From Ophioceras dolichostomum (lineage: Eukaryota > Ascomycota > Sordariomycetes > Magnaporthales > Ophioceraceae): 64,000 nt of DNA. The DNA lies in the NCBI GenBank assembly GCA_003049485.1, contig PYST01000082.1, positions 1 through 64,000 on the forward strand, in the 5' to 3' direction. Under the pieces are notes generated by a model. It had not been told where the DNA came from and searched no databases. It saw nothing but the letters and a program-made list of their open reading frames with translations. Each line of letters opens with the position of its first letter. Positions within the stretch are counted from its first letter, which is position 1. Made by a program: the position numbers and the translations under genes. Positions 33,901 through 45,364 of the stretch are shown in pieces.

Positions 33901-35094
33901 GGACGGGAACGAGTCTTGTTCGTTGTAGGATCCAGCCCCTCTGAACACCTGTCTCGACGACGTCGAGACCGCCGTGTGTAGATGTGGGGAGGTCTGCGGA
34001 AGGTTGATAATCAAAGCCACGGCATACATCGGAAGCCGCTTCTGCTTCGGCTGGGGCTTCTTTTTCTTCATCTTGGAGTCGTCTCCAGAATATGGAAAAG
34101 GAAACCCCGCGCTGTCTTCGGACAGGCGGCTCTGCGGCGTGAGGCTCGGTAGGGTGCCCATGTCATCACCACTCGGGAGAGTCACTGGAAAGAGTCTCGT
34201 GATGAGCACCTTCTTGCGGTCTGAGGGTCTGGTCGGGGTGGCTGCCGAGATGGGAGGCAGGAAATCCCCGATGGCCTCGGAGGAAAAAGACTGCGAGAGC
34301 TTGCTAGATCGCATGCTAGCACGCCCAAGCGAGCCCCGACCATCCACAATGACCGAGGAGAGCGCATCGTTGCGGGGATCCGACGGAACAACGTGGACCT
34401 TCGTAGATGTGCCCTTGTAGGCCATCAGTTCCGAGTTGCCGAAGATGCAGCTGGAAAACACGCCGAGCTCCTCGGCGTACTCGCGGTAGGCGCGTTGCGA
34501 ATCCGACTCGGCACGAGGGGGCTGGGGCTGACTGCGGCCGTGGATGGACGCTCTCCGATCGAAGGCGCCTTGCCTCGGCTGGGGGCTATCAGGCTGGATC
34601 ACAACGGGTCGCGAGGTCCCTCCTAGGCTTCCCTTGCGCGGTGAGATCGCAGGCCGCCGCCCGTCTTGCCAGCCGGCTGCCGTCGTGGTGGCGAACCCAG
34701 CCACGGTAGAAGGGCGATCTGCAGGGGGCGAGCTCAACGGTGGCGGCGGCTGGCTATCGTAGAGGAGAGCAGCTGGAACAGAGCTCAGAGCGTCCTGCAT
34801 AATGACGATGCGGACATCGCGGGAGTCAAGTTCAATATCCCCATCATAGTCGAATGCATTTGCAGTCGAGGTCGAAGGCAGGGGCGAGCCACTGGAGAGC
34901 GGAAAGACCTGGTCATGGCGATGCTGGTAGAGCGATTGCGCGTCCGGGAAGAGAAGGTTTCGGGTATGGATATCCTCCTGGACGGACTCAAGGGATGAGA
35001 TGGGTTTTGCTGAAGAGGACGAGGACGGGCCGTGGGCCGAGGGCGAGACGCCACCGGCAGCACCGGTAGTAAGGTTGAAGAGCTTGCCCAGCAT
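30970..35094 (-). CDS. LST4: Lst4/folliculin-interacting protein (FNIP) family
   Basis: An uninterrupted frame of 1374 residues. The N-terminal FNIP_N region shows RNLLFPDAQSLYQHRHDQVF, then SRDVRIVIMQDALSSVPAAL, ELMAYKGTSTKVHVVPS and KKVLITRLFPVTLPSGD. A Longin-type strand follows (LPMYAVALIINLPQ). The central DENN-like part contains RTLTHLQSIVAMRLCTML, GFFFYNLLTGYLATHTDWL and ARTIVVANDKMAARRLVFLL, the last matching the RTVVVGKRQDM region of animal FNIPs. Long Ser/Pro/Gly-rich linkers separate the blocks. In yeast, Lst4 pairs with Lst7 (folliculin) as the GTPase-activating complex for Gtr2 at the vacuole, passing amino-acid signals to TORC1. Lst7 itself is not in this window. The first Met at 35094 begins a well-conserved-looking start (MLGKLFNLTTG). 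Confidence 0.85.
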   Translation of the reverse strand: MLGKLFNLTTGAAGGVSPSAHGPSSSSSAKPISSLESVQEDIHTRNLLFPDAQSLYQHRHDQVFPLSSGSPLPSTSTANAFDYDGDIELDSRDVRIVIMQDALSSVPAALLYDSQPPPPLSSPPADRPSTVAGFATTTAAGWQDGRRPAISPRKGSLGGTSRPVVIQPDSPQPRQGAFDRRASIHGRSQPQPPRAESDSQRAYREYAEELGVFSSCIFGNSELMAYKGTSTKVHVVPSDPRNDALSSVIVDGRGSLGRASMRSSKLSQSFSSEAIGDFLPPISAATPTRPSDRKKVLITRLFPVTLPSGDDMGTLPSLTPQSRLSEDSAGFPFPYSGDDSKMKKKKPQPKQKRLPMYAVALIINLPQTSPHLHTAVSTSSRQVFRGAGSYNEQDSFPSSFGSGRRSGWTMVGQGLGHGLGGGIDPMDSSYLADIEDRIDPITQHWDIIMRTLTHLQSIVAMRLCTMLRHADIASPDPMPSSITSQVSRNPSLSRRRSDDGVTAKPAKSNAKLLTLPHNCLMDNAEVKTEVDIAKARIVAGLRATRVITGQNRWGIWREEARWVAKWAGGREQGFFFYNLLTGYLATHTDWLQALSPMYYRKRHLQLMRARGEEDMVLPARTIVVANDKMAARRLVFLLSAFLPANQQLQPSIRAHRPSTSASFGAFSHSPPSYVVPILKEESLRRKINRRTAPRRTSHSRTTSLQGQEQRQGQGSQHGGRGSGVPAYLAHLSMDRAHERRPSDAASIRTANLPISGSDSFTRKSSAATTATVTPEATIPHFSTAQRYEPSHASRRPGSSGSVAADDLKRTLQRGDSGGSGQLSGMAGGGGGPRPSSTWGVLAGLWSARRRGSTDLTSQKRDSFGSRDSRDNLPSSGFNAPPMSPTKVSFRNQELPLGAGRGGRDAATATTKALNQLGGGGLPSHELEREQQRVVSYVSGGLPPTGPESGTHTPRQPDDSQELAAPPRTSALFQRIPDPSGAFESPVKTSINVQDGVIDVDVPFPDYITSFETAVSSPSSSGYLSTPGGGSSGLEAFEYLSRLAADGDLPLNVAGWLQRYHPDFILQAIPPQHDLLGEVKASLRAEPSPAVVTAAVNASLASYSMSPTNPPQPQERWLDVSSAIIADCTTFSITRVRYRRLVRPKPAAPALLLTPGGTGASGPPFPTAAPSGSTGALITPAIPPYEPQLEEEFIIEPIVTLDEVLVEAVERVVGTGVNSSSADAAAGTAIKAGGGGGVGGGDSASPSRSASKRRTTTELEQAGGNVTSSEPLDPHLAEGPGTEGGTSPSLTTGAVAAAPVLAPPPQQEVPRAECKAVILSALEEVVRDVVEMRERESQESGGGANDNSPGHVRERESDLRVAVRAWLESVEIGGE

Positions 35095-36988
35095 CGTGAG
35101 ACAGTGATGAAGTTGTCGGGTCCAGTCCTAGGACTGGCTGTCACTGGATCTGTCTCACTGCTCCGCTGGAGCCGATGTCTTCATCGTGGCGAGCGTCTCA
35201 GGGCGGGTGTGTGAGAGATTGGAAGACGCGGATGAGAGAGGGTATGACATTGCTCCGCTGCCCGATGGCCGGCCATCCATGGGTGAATATGATGGTGATG
35301 ATGAATGAAAGGGAGAACTCGAACAAGGGACACGGGCTCCGAAGGGATCAAGCTGGACTTGGATGGTGCTCCCCGCCTGCCCCGACATCAAGACGAAGCG
35401 AAGACTGGGGGTCTCGTTTGATACCACAGGGCGAGCCGGTCACGAGGATTTCTGGTTGTAGCAATGGTGGCAATGAGAGCGAGAAGCGAAAAAAGCGATT
35501 GGGCGAGGGGACGAGGGTGTTGCAGACCAGGGCAGCGGCCGCTACAGGGCCACACAGAATTCCCCGAACTGAACTGCCAATTGGCGCGCAAGCAACCGAA
35601 CAGCAACAGTGAATTACAAATGGGAAATCAACACATCAAATAGAAATGATTCAGCGGGCGCACTGCTGGCGCAGCAGATGCGGTCAACGACAGAGGCAAA
35701 GGCGGATGAAGAACTCTCTCGAGAAGGAGGCTCATCGCTTCCTTTTCCCGCTCGGTACTCCTCGTTAGCTCGTCCGGCTCAGGTTCCCCAAAAGACTTCC
35801 CGAAAGCGCGGCGACCCCAAAATGTCGTCTGGCGGTGAAGAAGCGGCAGGGTTCCACTTCCCACCAATACCCCACCACACCCCTCCAAATGGAGAGCTCT
35901 CGGTTGTGTTAGTGGGCTGGACTCCCTCCAGTTGGGGTGCACACGACATATCCAACGGCGATCCAAGCAAGCCAGGGCATCATCGTCCATCATCTCTTTC
36001 CCCTCCTCCTCCGCCCCTCCGTGTTTGACGCAGGTAAAACTCGTGTAGGTGCGAGTAGTCGTAGTCCTGCATCATGCTGAGGATCAATTGCAAGAAAAGC
36101 AAAGGACAACATCCACAAGCTTTCGCAAAGTGACATCTTTCTTGTCTTGGAGCTCTCCCTCCACGCCGTTACTCCTGTCCGGGCCACCCTTGGTTGAAAC
36201 AGACACTTGGACACATCAGCAACCAACACAAATGCCGGCTGATTACTACTCTCAATGGAGCGCCACAGCACTTATTTCGCAACCGTGTTTTGCCAAGCGG
36301 TCTAGACATGCAGAAGAGAAGCGCCTCACAGAAGTACTACGTAGTAGGGCAGGTGTGAAGCCAGCAGGCATGTAAGTCCCTTTTCGTCGCCATACTATTG
36401 GACGATTTGGACGACACCAAGCATCACAGGAGCCGCGGAAAGGGCCTTCCCGCTCTGACTCCTCCCCTCCCTCCAATACTACCGCAATGAGGAAACGTAT
36501 CGCAGACCTTTCATGAACCTTTTTGATCGTATTAGGTAGATCGCCAGCCTCTGGCTATTCCAATCTCCATTCCTTTCATCCCAGGAGCATCCACATAAAA
36601 ACCAGTAATACAATACATTCTCTCTCGGCTATGCCGGCCAAATGGCCCTTCACCGCCAGATACGAACTGAACAAGTAGGTAGAGGTAGTTTCCGGCTCCC
36701 TCCCCTGAAAACCTGGGTGCCTTGTCGGGCATTATCCCTTGGAATGAATCAAATCGCAATATGTCCATGTCAACTGTTGACCTACCGCCACTTCCAATAT
36801 TCGCGTCCCAGCACCTGTCACATAGCTGGGCACCTGCCCATCATCTCATGGTATCGCCGATTAGAATGGTTGGCCAGGTGTCTCCTAGCCGCTTTGGGCT
36901 CATAAGCCACCAATACCCCCCATCTCCGTTCCCCTTTTGGTCCTAGACTTTGTCCCTCTCTCCCTTATTCTTGCCCAGCCATCATTCC
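35095..36988. other. intergenic between Lst4-like promoter side and aquaporin 3' end
   Basis: Here lie the upstream region of the Lst4-like gene and the 3' flank of the aquaporin gene. The ORFs lack domains, and the minus-strand ORF at 36532-36768 is best read as untranslated 3' sequence. Confidence 0.4.
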
Positions 36989-38126
36989 TCAGGCCTGGGT
37001 AACCAACGGGTCATTAACGCCGTCACGGGATTGCTGGGCCTCGAGGCTGCTCCCTCCTCCGTCGGAGTCCTGGTCAGGGTTCACCTCCCTCCAGCTGAGG
37101 AATCCAAGCAGGTAGTAGAAGCCCGCAGCCAGAAGCCCTCCGAGGCCTGGACCGACGATGTAAATCCAGAAGTATGACGGGAACCTGCGGTTGACTACGG
37201 CTGGTCCGAGTGAACGAGCCGGGTTGAGAGACCCTCCAGTGAAGTACACGCCTTTGCAATCATCGAGCGGAACAATCAGCTAATGCCTAAAGCGAACACA
37301 AGAAGCAGACGTCAAACGTGCAAAATCTTCACTTTATGTAATCCGGAAGCAGAACCCTGCCTGGGTGAGGCAGGTAGGTGGTAGGTATTCATGGCTGCTG
37401 GAAGGAGTGAAACTCACCAGCAAGCTGCGTCAAGAAGAAGGCCAGCCCAATGCCGAACGGAGCGATGTAAGTCGCCCGGTGCTTCTCAACCGCAAGCAGG
37501 AGGATGGCAAGGACCAGCTCTGCGGTCAAGAACATCTCGATGAAAACACCCTGCGCCGCCGTGACGCCGGGTCCGAGAGTCGTGTCGACATTCATCGGCG
37601 TCGGGAACAGCGAGTAGACGACGCCGGCCGCGGCGATGCCGCCGAGGAACTGGGCCACCACTACGACGACGCCGCGGACCACCGGCAGCGCCCCGACTAC
37701 GCACAGTGACAGAGAGACCTAAGATGGGGAGAAGCTATCATCAGCAATTCTGTCTTTTCCACCTGTACCTGTTCCTTCCCCGTCATCTTCATATGATCAT
37801 CACCACCGTTGATGGCCGCAGGTAGCTGCTACCGACTCCTACGACGGGAGGGAACAGAACAAAAAGGCAGGAAAGAAAGAAACACCTACCGCAGGGTTGA
37901 ACATTCCACCCGAGATGCGGTAGAACAGAAGGACGTTGGCCAGCAGCGACATGCCGAACGAAAGTGAGATATAGATCAGGTTGGATGCGTTCGGGAAGGG
38001 GCCGGGCTCTCCGAAGGTGACGATCTGCGTCCCCGCGAAGGCGAAGAACAGGAAGAGGAAGGTCCCCACAAACTCCGCCAGACCAGCGACTAGGTCATGG
38101 CGGAGCGACTTCGACATCAACGGCAT
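36989..38126 (-). CDS. aquaporin (MIP family), three exons
   Basis: Exons 37890-38126, 37418-37718 and 36989-37251 join in frame to 266 residues, with GTAGGT and GTGAGT donors. Six membrane helices are apparent. The first NPA box (GGMFNPA, residues 77-79) sits exactly at the end of exon 1. The second (GGSLNPARSLGPAVV, NPA 189-191) lies in exon 3 with the pore Arg directly after it. Aquaporins form tetrameric water channels in the plasma or internal membranes; some fungal members also pass glycerol. The short loop after the second NPA and the intact classical NPA pair favour an orthodox water channel over an aquaglyceroporin, but the selectivity filter was not modelled. The C-terminal tail is acidic and short. 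Confidence 0.92.
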
Positions 38127-41100
38127 CTCGGTATGGCGTTCTACGATTCCGTCTCAAATGAGGGTTGCTGTCTTGTGCGTTGAGGTTGGTGATAAGGAGA
38201 GAGTGATGGTGGCGATGGTTGATCGAACCGGAACCAGTCAAAAGGAAAGGAAGGTATGGTGGTCGGTTCGAGACGTGGTTGTCTTGTCTGAGTTCTCGAT
38301 GAATTTTGACGGTTCTGGAAAGCAGTTCCGTCTTTGTCCCGTTACTCGGTGGACGAGGAAATTTTTGAAAGAATTCCGGTCTTGAGGGGGCCGCGTCCAA
38401 ATATTGTTGGCCCGGAGTGCAGGCCCCCCCTTTCGAGGTGAACAAAGACAGGAGGAGGGCTGGGCGCGGTCCCCCATCGCGACTTCCCTCCCCTTCCCCC
38501 CCTGTCCATTACCGCACTTGCCCGTTTCCCTTCCACAGATTCAGGAAGCAGCAGGAGGAGTGGATGGAATGGAGTACTGTCATTGGTCGCGCGCGACTTC
38601 ACAACTTCCCTCGCAGCACCCACTGCCAGACGAGCGATGCAAGACAAAAAGTGAAGCACCAGGCAAGAGCCAAGAGAGACGCAACGTCGCGCAGCGAAAT
38701 GCCGTGTCACTTTTCACAGTTCTACAGCGCAGTTTGACCGGCTCTGGCGGTGTCTTATTCGACATCTGGGTAGGCGGAAAGGATCATTACAGCCGCTCAC
38801 CAGCGAGACAACGAACGGGTCTGTACGGCAGTTCACATGCGGGTCAGACGCACCGGCCAAGATATGAGTTGTCTGGTCAGAAGATTGAGTGGAATTGGGC
38901 GCCTGCTACGGAAGGCAGAAAGAAGTAAATAGAGACAGACAGACGGCTGTGCAAAGGCTGGGTGGCTATCACCAATCTGCGACTTTTACACATGACCGAT
39001 GGGGTCTGGACATGACCCTGAAAAAAAGAGTTGTCGTAAGCGAAACCAGAAGCAGAAGGAGTGAGAACCTTAAATCCAAAGTATTTACAATCAGACTAAC
39101 GGCCAGGACTTGGGCGTGGAAGGAGGGTGGACGGCGACCATCGAAGGGCCGCAGGCCGGGAGGCCGGAGGGGGGAGAAAGCGGAAGGGAAAGGAGGGGGC
39201 GTGGGGACCTGTCGCCGGGCATCGAGTCCGATCAGTGATGCCTTCAATGCTGTGGGAGCTAGAGCTGTCCAGATGACCAGTATATGTCATAACGAACGGC
39301 TTCTGTGCTTCCGCAGACGTGGCGCGCGCCCGTCCTTTGAGTCGCTGAGAGTAGTGGTGGAGGAGAGACGGCAATCGATGCAGATGGACAGCGAGGATAA
39401 CCCACCGGCTCACCGGCTCATGCCGCACGGGAATCTCGACATCTCACCGCAGGCCTAAACTCGCATGATCGAGCGCAGCGATCGGGTTGGACGCTGCGTA
39501 CCCCAGGTAGGTAGCAAGCATATGTGCATCTCTGCAATTGGTTAGCGATGCTTCACGTCATGAGCTGGGCGCGTTCCAGGGTCCTACCTGCAGGTAGTGT
39601 AGATACCAGGGTCTGTTGCACGAGTGCATCCAGGTCGAGCTTTTCCACTTCCTTCCTTTTTTTGCAGTGTACTGTTATAGAGCTGGCCACAGAGATAGAG
39701 GATCAGTTAGAGACGGGTGATCTGCGTGCCCTCTGCAATAACGCTCTGCCACCTCCAGTCCGTCCGTAGCGGTCCCGCGCTTGCCACTCGCCTCCCCTCC
39801 CTCGTTTGTGTTTCCCAAGCGATCGGGAGGACGAAGATGGGAGAGCTCCGCAGGGATAGGTAGATGGTGGGAACACCGTGAATGCGGGCACCCGCGTAAA
39901 TGGCCTGTGCCGTCCGTCTCTGTCTTTCTCTCACTTTCTTTGCTCCACCTCCGCAGTCTGAGGATCGTGGTGGGTTTCCTGTGGTGGCCTTCCTGTGGTG
40001 GGCTTCCTGGGGGCCGACTACGCCGCTGCGTGGCGGCCCCAGTGGCCATGCCCAGACCTCGGACCTTAATGAGGTAAAACGTACGAATGGTGAATTCCTG
40101 AGGCCGCGGCCAATTCCTCTGGGCCACAGCCCTGCTCCGGTTCCCTTTGCATTCAGGAATCTTGGTCACGATTCCGCTCAGCCTCCTTCCAGGTCGCCGG
40201 CCTTGAAGCCTGCTAGGAATTATTACCGTCGGAATCAGCGGAGGGTTGGCCGTGAATTCGGTCGTCATCGTTGACGCCGCTATGTGAAACTCGAGGGGAC
40301 CTGCTGGAGTATCACAAACTCGAAGACCTCGTCTTGGTCAAGCGTTCGCTCATGAGCCCCCGCCACCTGTGCAACTTGTCGCTCGTTGCCCCAGGACCCA
40401 GGAGCAGGCGATCCTGTCGCACTGACAAGCTAGGCCCTCTGAGTTCTCGCTGTCGGGCCTTTGTGGCATCAATGCAAGTACCAAAAAGGTAATTGCGGTG
40501 ACCCGAGCAAATGACAGAGTATAACTGTAACGAACCGCTCAAATCGAGAATTCCCGTGTTACACGGCCGAATTGCTTTCGTTAATAGTTCGATGCTTTGT
40601 GCGCATTCGGATTGAGGCAATAGAACAACCCTGTCAGACAGGACGAAACCAACTTTAAGGCCGGGTTGTCTGGTCACCGTAAGAGGCGGGCCACACTCGT
40701 CGACAGCAGTGTTGCCGTGTGTGAGAAGTGAGGGCAACAGGTCTCGAGGGTGACCGGGCTACTCCGACGGCTACATTACGCGCCCTGATTGTGAAGGGAC
40801 CCTTTCGTCTGAGGGTGAGGAGGGAAACAATCCGATCGAAGCCGTCGCCCCGGCTCGCTTCAATCCGAGAGCGAGTCCCACGGCACAATCACCCGCCGAG
40901 ACAAGCTCGAGTGGGATGTAGAAGGTAGGACATAGGACATTAAGTGCCGAGACAAGAGCTCGTCCATTTCCAGACGTTCCAGTGTCGACGCCTGGATGTG
41001 ATAAATCCGGAAATGCTCCAACACTGATCGAGCGTATTCTTGAGAGGAAGTTTTGTGTGTTGTCTGAACTTTTAGGATACCCCCATGGCTTGGGTCACTG

Positions 41101-41479
41101 AACGATCATGAGCTCCACAGCCATTCAAGGCTGACGAAAGTATCTCTACTGGTCGCCCGTCCCTGGCTCTCGTCACGATAGGTCCCGCCCAAACTTTCTG
41201 CAGCTTTGACAAAGCTGCCTTGCCGTAGCTCTTGAGAAGCAAGGCCCTCGCGGCCATGTTTCTTGCACAGGCTTTGGACTCGCTGGCTGGTACGGTCTGG
41301 CGCTGCGCCCTGATGAAGCACTTGGAACAAAGAAAAGCAACGCTCGCGAGGTACCGGTGATGGCGCTGGCAAGACATGGCGAAGCCATCCTCATATGTTC
41401 GCAATGGGTTTTGGCCACACTTCTCAGAGGACATGCTGCTAATAGCGTCTGGTAGCCGTACCATTTAGTGTCTGCGCCC
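38127..41479. other. long intergenic region, no gene supported
   Basis: The stretch from 38127 to about 38700 is the aquaporin promoter side. Further on are ORFs on both strands (for instance 39675-40268 minus, 40312-40737 minus and 41072-41464 minus) without recognised domains. The last has a few Cys residues (MSCQRHHR, LCSKC) but nothing conclusive. Confidence 0.4.
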
Positions 41480-43263
41480 CTATCTGCAGCACGTCAGCGT
41501 TCGACAGAGCCCCCTACATTTTAGCTGGCACGCCTCCGGTCTTTCTGTCGGTCTGCTCGAGTTGGTGGACACCAGTGTGTCTGCACTCCGAGCATCGTTG
41601 CCGCCTTCCGAGGACTCGGAGCTGGACTGTGGACTGGGCGCCAGCTCCGGCTGCATGGTTACTGAATGGATGCCGTAAGCATGCAGACATTCGCTTGCCG
41701 TCCTGGCCCTCTCCATGAACTCGGATATCCGCTCGTCTTGGACCACCACATGGATGGAAGCGATCGTTTTATCTTCGTCGAGCCGCCAGACATGCAGCTC
41801 GTGCACCGAGTCGATTCCGGAAATCTTGTCCCAGAAAATGTCAGCTCTGGAGCTCATGGGTCTCTTAGTATCTTGCCCTTGGCGGGCCCTGCCCAATGCC
41901 AGAGTAGAGAGGATGGCGAACCTGTTGAAGATCGTGCTTGATGTCTTCTGGCTGCACCCCATTCGGAAGGCTTTGAAGAAGTATCTTTCCACTTTTCTTG
42001 ACTAATGGAAGCGCAGAACCGATTATAATGAATGCGATGAACATGCTGGCCACAGGATCTGCGTAATGTCGAGCGTATCCGTCGGTCTTCCAGATGATCA
42101 GTGCCGCCACCGCAACGCCGAGGTTGTTCAGAGCGTCACTCAAAACGTGAATCAAGACCCCGAGCATCCCAAGATTTCGTTCCGGAGGCCTCGCGTCGAT
42201 ACAGTTATGCCGGTGTTGAGCGTGCGGCTCACTGGCGTTGAGATCGAGCGTCGAGATCGAACCCCCTGGGATCCCTAGCGCCTACCAATAGCCCGAGTTA
42301 GCAGGTAGTGCCGAGTCCTCATAGTAGATGGCCTAGATCCTTGGCTGGGTGCAATGGTATACCTGTGAGGCTGGCCTGGGCTCGGCATTAGGCCGGGCTG
42401 CGTCTCCGGCTTCGAGGACAGAATTGTCAAGATGATCATGACCGGCGTGCTCTTGTAAGTAAGCCTGTTTGTTAGCACTTGAGCAGGGCTACACCAGCCT
42501 GTCGGAGAGACAACCAATGAAATAGAGATCACAATACCATGCAAGAACGAAACGCTAATTAGGTTGAGGCAGAATCCCACGCATGCAACGATGAGGACAT
42601 GATGAGGATTTCGCATTTCTGGGCGAAGTGTTAGCAGAAGCTCCCATCAAGAAACGCGATCACGCCGTCGACGTCATTAAAGGGGCGTATATACCTACCC
42701 TCTATCGAAATAAACCGAGCTAGAGATTGCAAAATCACGCTGACGCCCAAAGCGAGTAGAAAGACGCCGTTGAAGAAAGCTCCGAGAAGTGACGCTCGCT
42801 GCCAGCCGAACGATAGTTCCTTAGGCGGATCGTGTCGGTCTGCGAGCTGAAGGTTGAATTAGTATCGGCGGCGGACAGAGCCATAACCATGCCAAGTTGA
42901 CGAGATCGAGGAGCAGTACGGATAAAGAGAGACGTACAATTAGAGCCGTGAGCGCCACCGCCAGGCCCAGCACGTCGTTTAACTTAGGTTGTCACATGTT
43001 AACACATACATCATATATCAACAGGAAAGGGAGATGTATGGCAGATTTATGCCTCACATAATGGAAGGAATCAGCCAGCAGTGCCAGAGAATGTGTCAAG
43101 AGGGCGACTAGAGGGTCGCAGATTAGAGCTTTGTCTCCAAGGCGATGACTATGACGACTGTGGGCTGCCGGACTGACTGACCAACTAGCTCGACGATGAG
43201 GAAAAGTGTGGTGATCCCGATGGCGGCGATGAGCCTTCTCTGGCGCGTAAGTCTGAAGGGCAT
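41480..43263 (-). CDS. CDF-family zinc transporter (ZRC1/COT1-like), about eight exons
   Basis: The start at 43263 gives MPFRLTRQRRLIAAIGITTL, the usual N-terminus of fungal ZRC1-type carriers. Later exons carry LTHSLALLADSFHY, LNDVLGLAVALTALI, PPKELSFGWQRASLLGAFFN, NPHHVLIVACVGFCLNLISV, MLGVLIHVLSDALNNLGVAV, YADPVASMFIAFIIIGSALP and the cytosolic GIDSVHELHVWRLDEDKTIA. It ends LKCRGLCRTLTCCR at 41480. The zinc-site residues are present: His and Asp of HSLALLAD in helix 2, and HxxxD of HVLSD in helix 5. Such proteins move Zn2+ (and Co2+) into the vacuole in exchange for protons. The cytosolic His-rich loop, long in most relatives, is reduced here to about EHAGHDHLDN. Introns are short; some exon limits are approximate. 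Confidence 0.85.
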
Positions 43264-45364
43264 TTCGGGAGCTTTCTCTTTGCGGTGGCCGATGTGGTGG
43301 AATGGAGGAGGAGGCGGTTTGGCGCCGTGAACTTTTGGTGGCACTTGGATCAAAGACCAGCCACCAACTCGACGAGATGACACCTAGGTCGGCACTATGG
43401 GAGAACAAATCACTCCTCATGCAGATATTCGTTGAATCTAGAAAATCTTCCAAGTAGTTAATACCTCCAGATAAATGCTCGCAAACACGGAAAACGCAGA
43501 AAGTCGATCGCTTCGCCCTCGGTAAGACAGTGACGGTGATGGTGACCTATGAGTTTGTCCAGCCGTTGGTTGGCAGGGTGGGGGTCCGGCTCACCGATGC
43601 TCAGTGTAGGAGGCCGGGGTACCTGCCCGATAGACACAGTATGGCGAGGGGGGCAGGAAGGACCTATGGAAGACAACCCGCTCAAGCTCAAGCTGATTCC
43701 ATGATAGAAACAGGAAGGTCCGTTATGAGCGTGAAGCCCCGGTGGCTGACCGGTGCCGTGCGTGTCGGCAAATCTAGACTTCGAATACGGATTAAACACA
43801 TTGCTGGCTAACCAGTGTTCAGCCCAGCAAAGACATAAAGAGCCGGTACAATCATAGCCTTTAATCTCAACATTTAAGGGGCTTGATACTGTGCGGTGGC
43901 CAGCATGTGCGCAATATATAGGTACCTAGATATCCTCAATCACGTCAGTCGAGGAAGGAACACCTCTCGAGATTTCCCCTCCCCTGACCTTATTGAGTGC
44001 AAGATTCTGCGCCCACCGCCTTGCTCGAGGATGTAACACCGCCCGAGCTCCTCCCGGCAATAAGCAAGATCGGAGGTCCATTCGCGCTGGGCTTGATTCG
44101 AATCTCTATGTGCGAAGCTGGAGGTTGGGATGCGCATACCTAACTGGGACTTGCAACGACTTCAAGCGCGGAACGGGATCTCTTGTCCTACCCACGTCGA
44201 AAAAAGGTGTGCACGGTGTACGGGGTACGTTCGTCAGTGTGATGCTGTCCGAGGGAGCGGCTTGTTTCGCCCTACCCCCTCGACCAAAGAGAAGATCGTG
44301 GACTATATGAGGGATCAGCTCCTAGAATCTGCCGTTGCTCACACTGCATCGGGGAATTTGGTCTTCATATTCCATAGCGAACAGCTCTCGCTAAGATTCA
44401 GATGACACGAATGCCATTTCTGAAGGTGGCTACCTTAGGTACCTACAGGCGTGCGTGTAAGTGATGCGCTGACGATATTGATGCGTTGGGCTGTGCTGTC
44501 CCCAACCCTTCCTTGCGCCCACTTCATGGTATTGACCAGTCCAACCGACCACCTACCGCTTCTCAGTCAGTGAAGCTCGCGGTAAACTTCCCGTACGAGC
44601 TACCGGAGCTCACGGGGTAGCCAATGGGCCGGTCCCAACCTCCGCTCCCCGACACGGGTAGATGGAGATACACGCCTAACTCGAGGCCCATTCCCCCAAT
44701 AGACGCTGTGACACAGCTCCGGTTTGTGGTCTCCCACTTTTCGCCATGCACCTTGACGGATGCCAAGGAGTTGAATTGCCTCTTGTCCTCCATTACTCAA
44801 ACGGCACTGGCGGAGATCCGTGATTTGTTTGTTGTCGGATCCTGGGCAGGGAAAAAGTCGACTGGTCGACAGTAAAAACATCGCGGGCAAGACTGAACTG
44901 GGCCAGGAGCCAGCGGGCAAGCATCATGGCCTTCGTACTTCGTATGTCTCGATGTCTCAGTTGCTGATGACCGGCCCAGTAGCGAGGTCGCTCAGCTTGA
45001 GTCTTCTACAATGGAATCTTTCTGGGCTATTCTGGACACGATATCTGAACACATTGTCGAGTGTCAAGCACGTGGTGACAAGGTGCACAAATCGAATGGG
45101 CGTATCAAGCCGTGCCAGGTGGTGATGATACTGTACATATTTTTGCGCTGAAAAGACAGTGTGGAGACTGTCCGAGTGGGGCGGCTTCGAAAAGATCCTT
45201 GAACCCTTGGACCCAGCCGCGTGAACCACTGGCGACTGATCTTCATCATCAAAGCTAATAGTGCTGCTGTACTATAACCCTTTGATAAGCATCAAACCGT
45301 AAACTCCTCAACATCTCGCAGCCCCCCATGACAAGGAGCTCCTCTTTACTGCTCGGCCGCATTC
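43264..45364. other. intergenic, one weak ORF
   Basis: It separates the zinc transporter and the IML1 gene. TAGGTACCTA-type motifs lie at 43920 and 44436. A weak candidate ORF at 44563-44793 is listed separately. Confidence 0.4.
44563..44793 (-). CDS. uncertain small ORF, unknown function
   Basis: A 76-residue frame starts MEDKRQFNSLASVKVHGEKW and ends SSGSSYGKFTASFTD. The Gly/Ser/Thr-rich, beta-like pattern with SCVTASIGGMGLELGVYLHL hints at a small secreted-type domain. No signal peptide or upstream exon could be fixed, though an in-frame upstream exon is possible. I do not recognise a family, and it may be chance. Confidence 0.22.
   Translation of the reverse strand: MEDKRQFNSLASVKVHGEKWETTNRSCVTASIGGMGLELGVYLHLPVSGSGGWDRPIGYPVSSGSSYGKFTASFTD

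Noticed and set aside
39675..40268. 197-residue minus-strand frame in the aquaporin-zinc transporter gap
   Set aside because: Arg/Pro-rich, no motif, no promoter-like context.
41072..41464. 130-residue minus-strand frame with several cysteines
   Set aside because: The Cys spacing does not form a regular zinc-finger pattern and no family is recognised; possible but unsupported.
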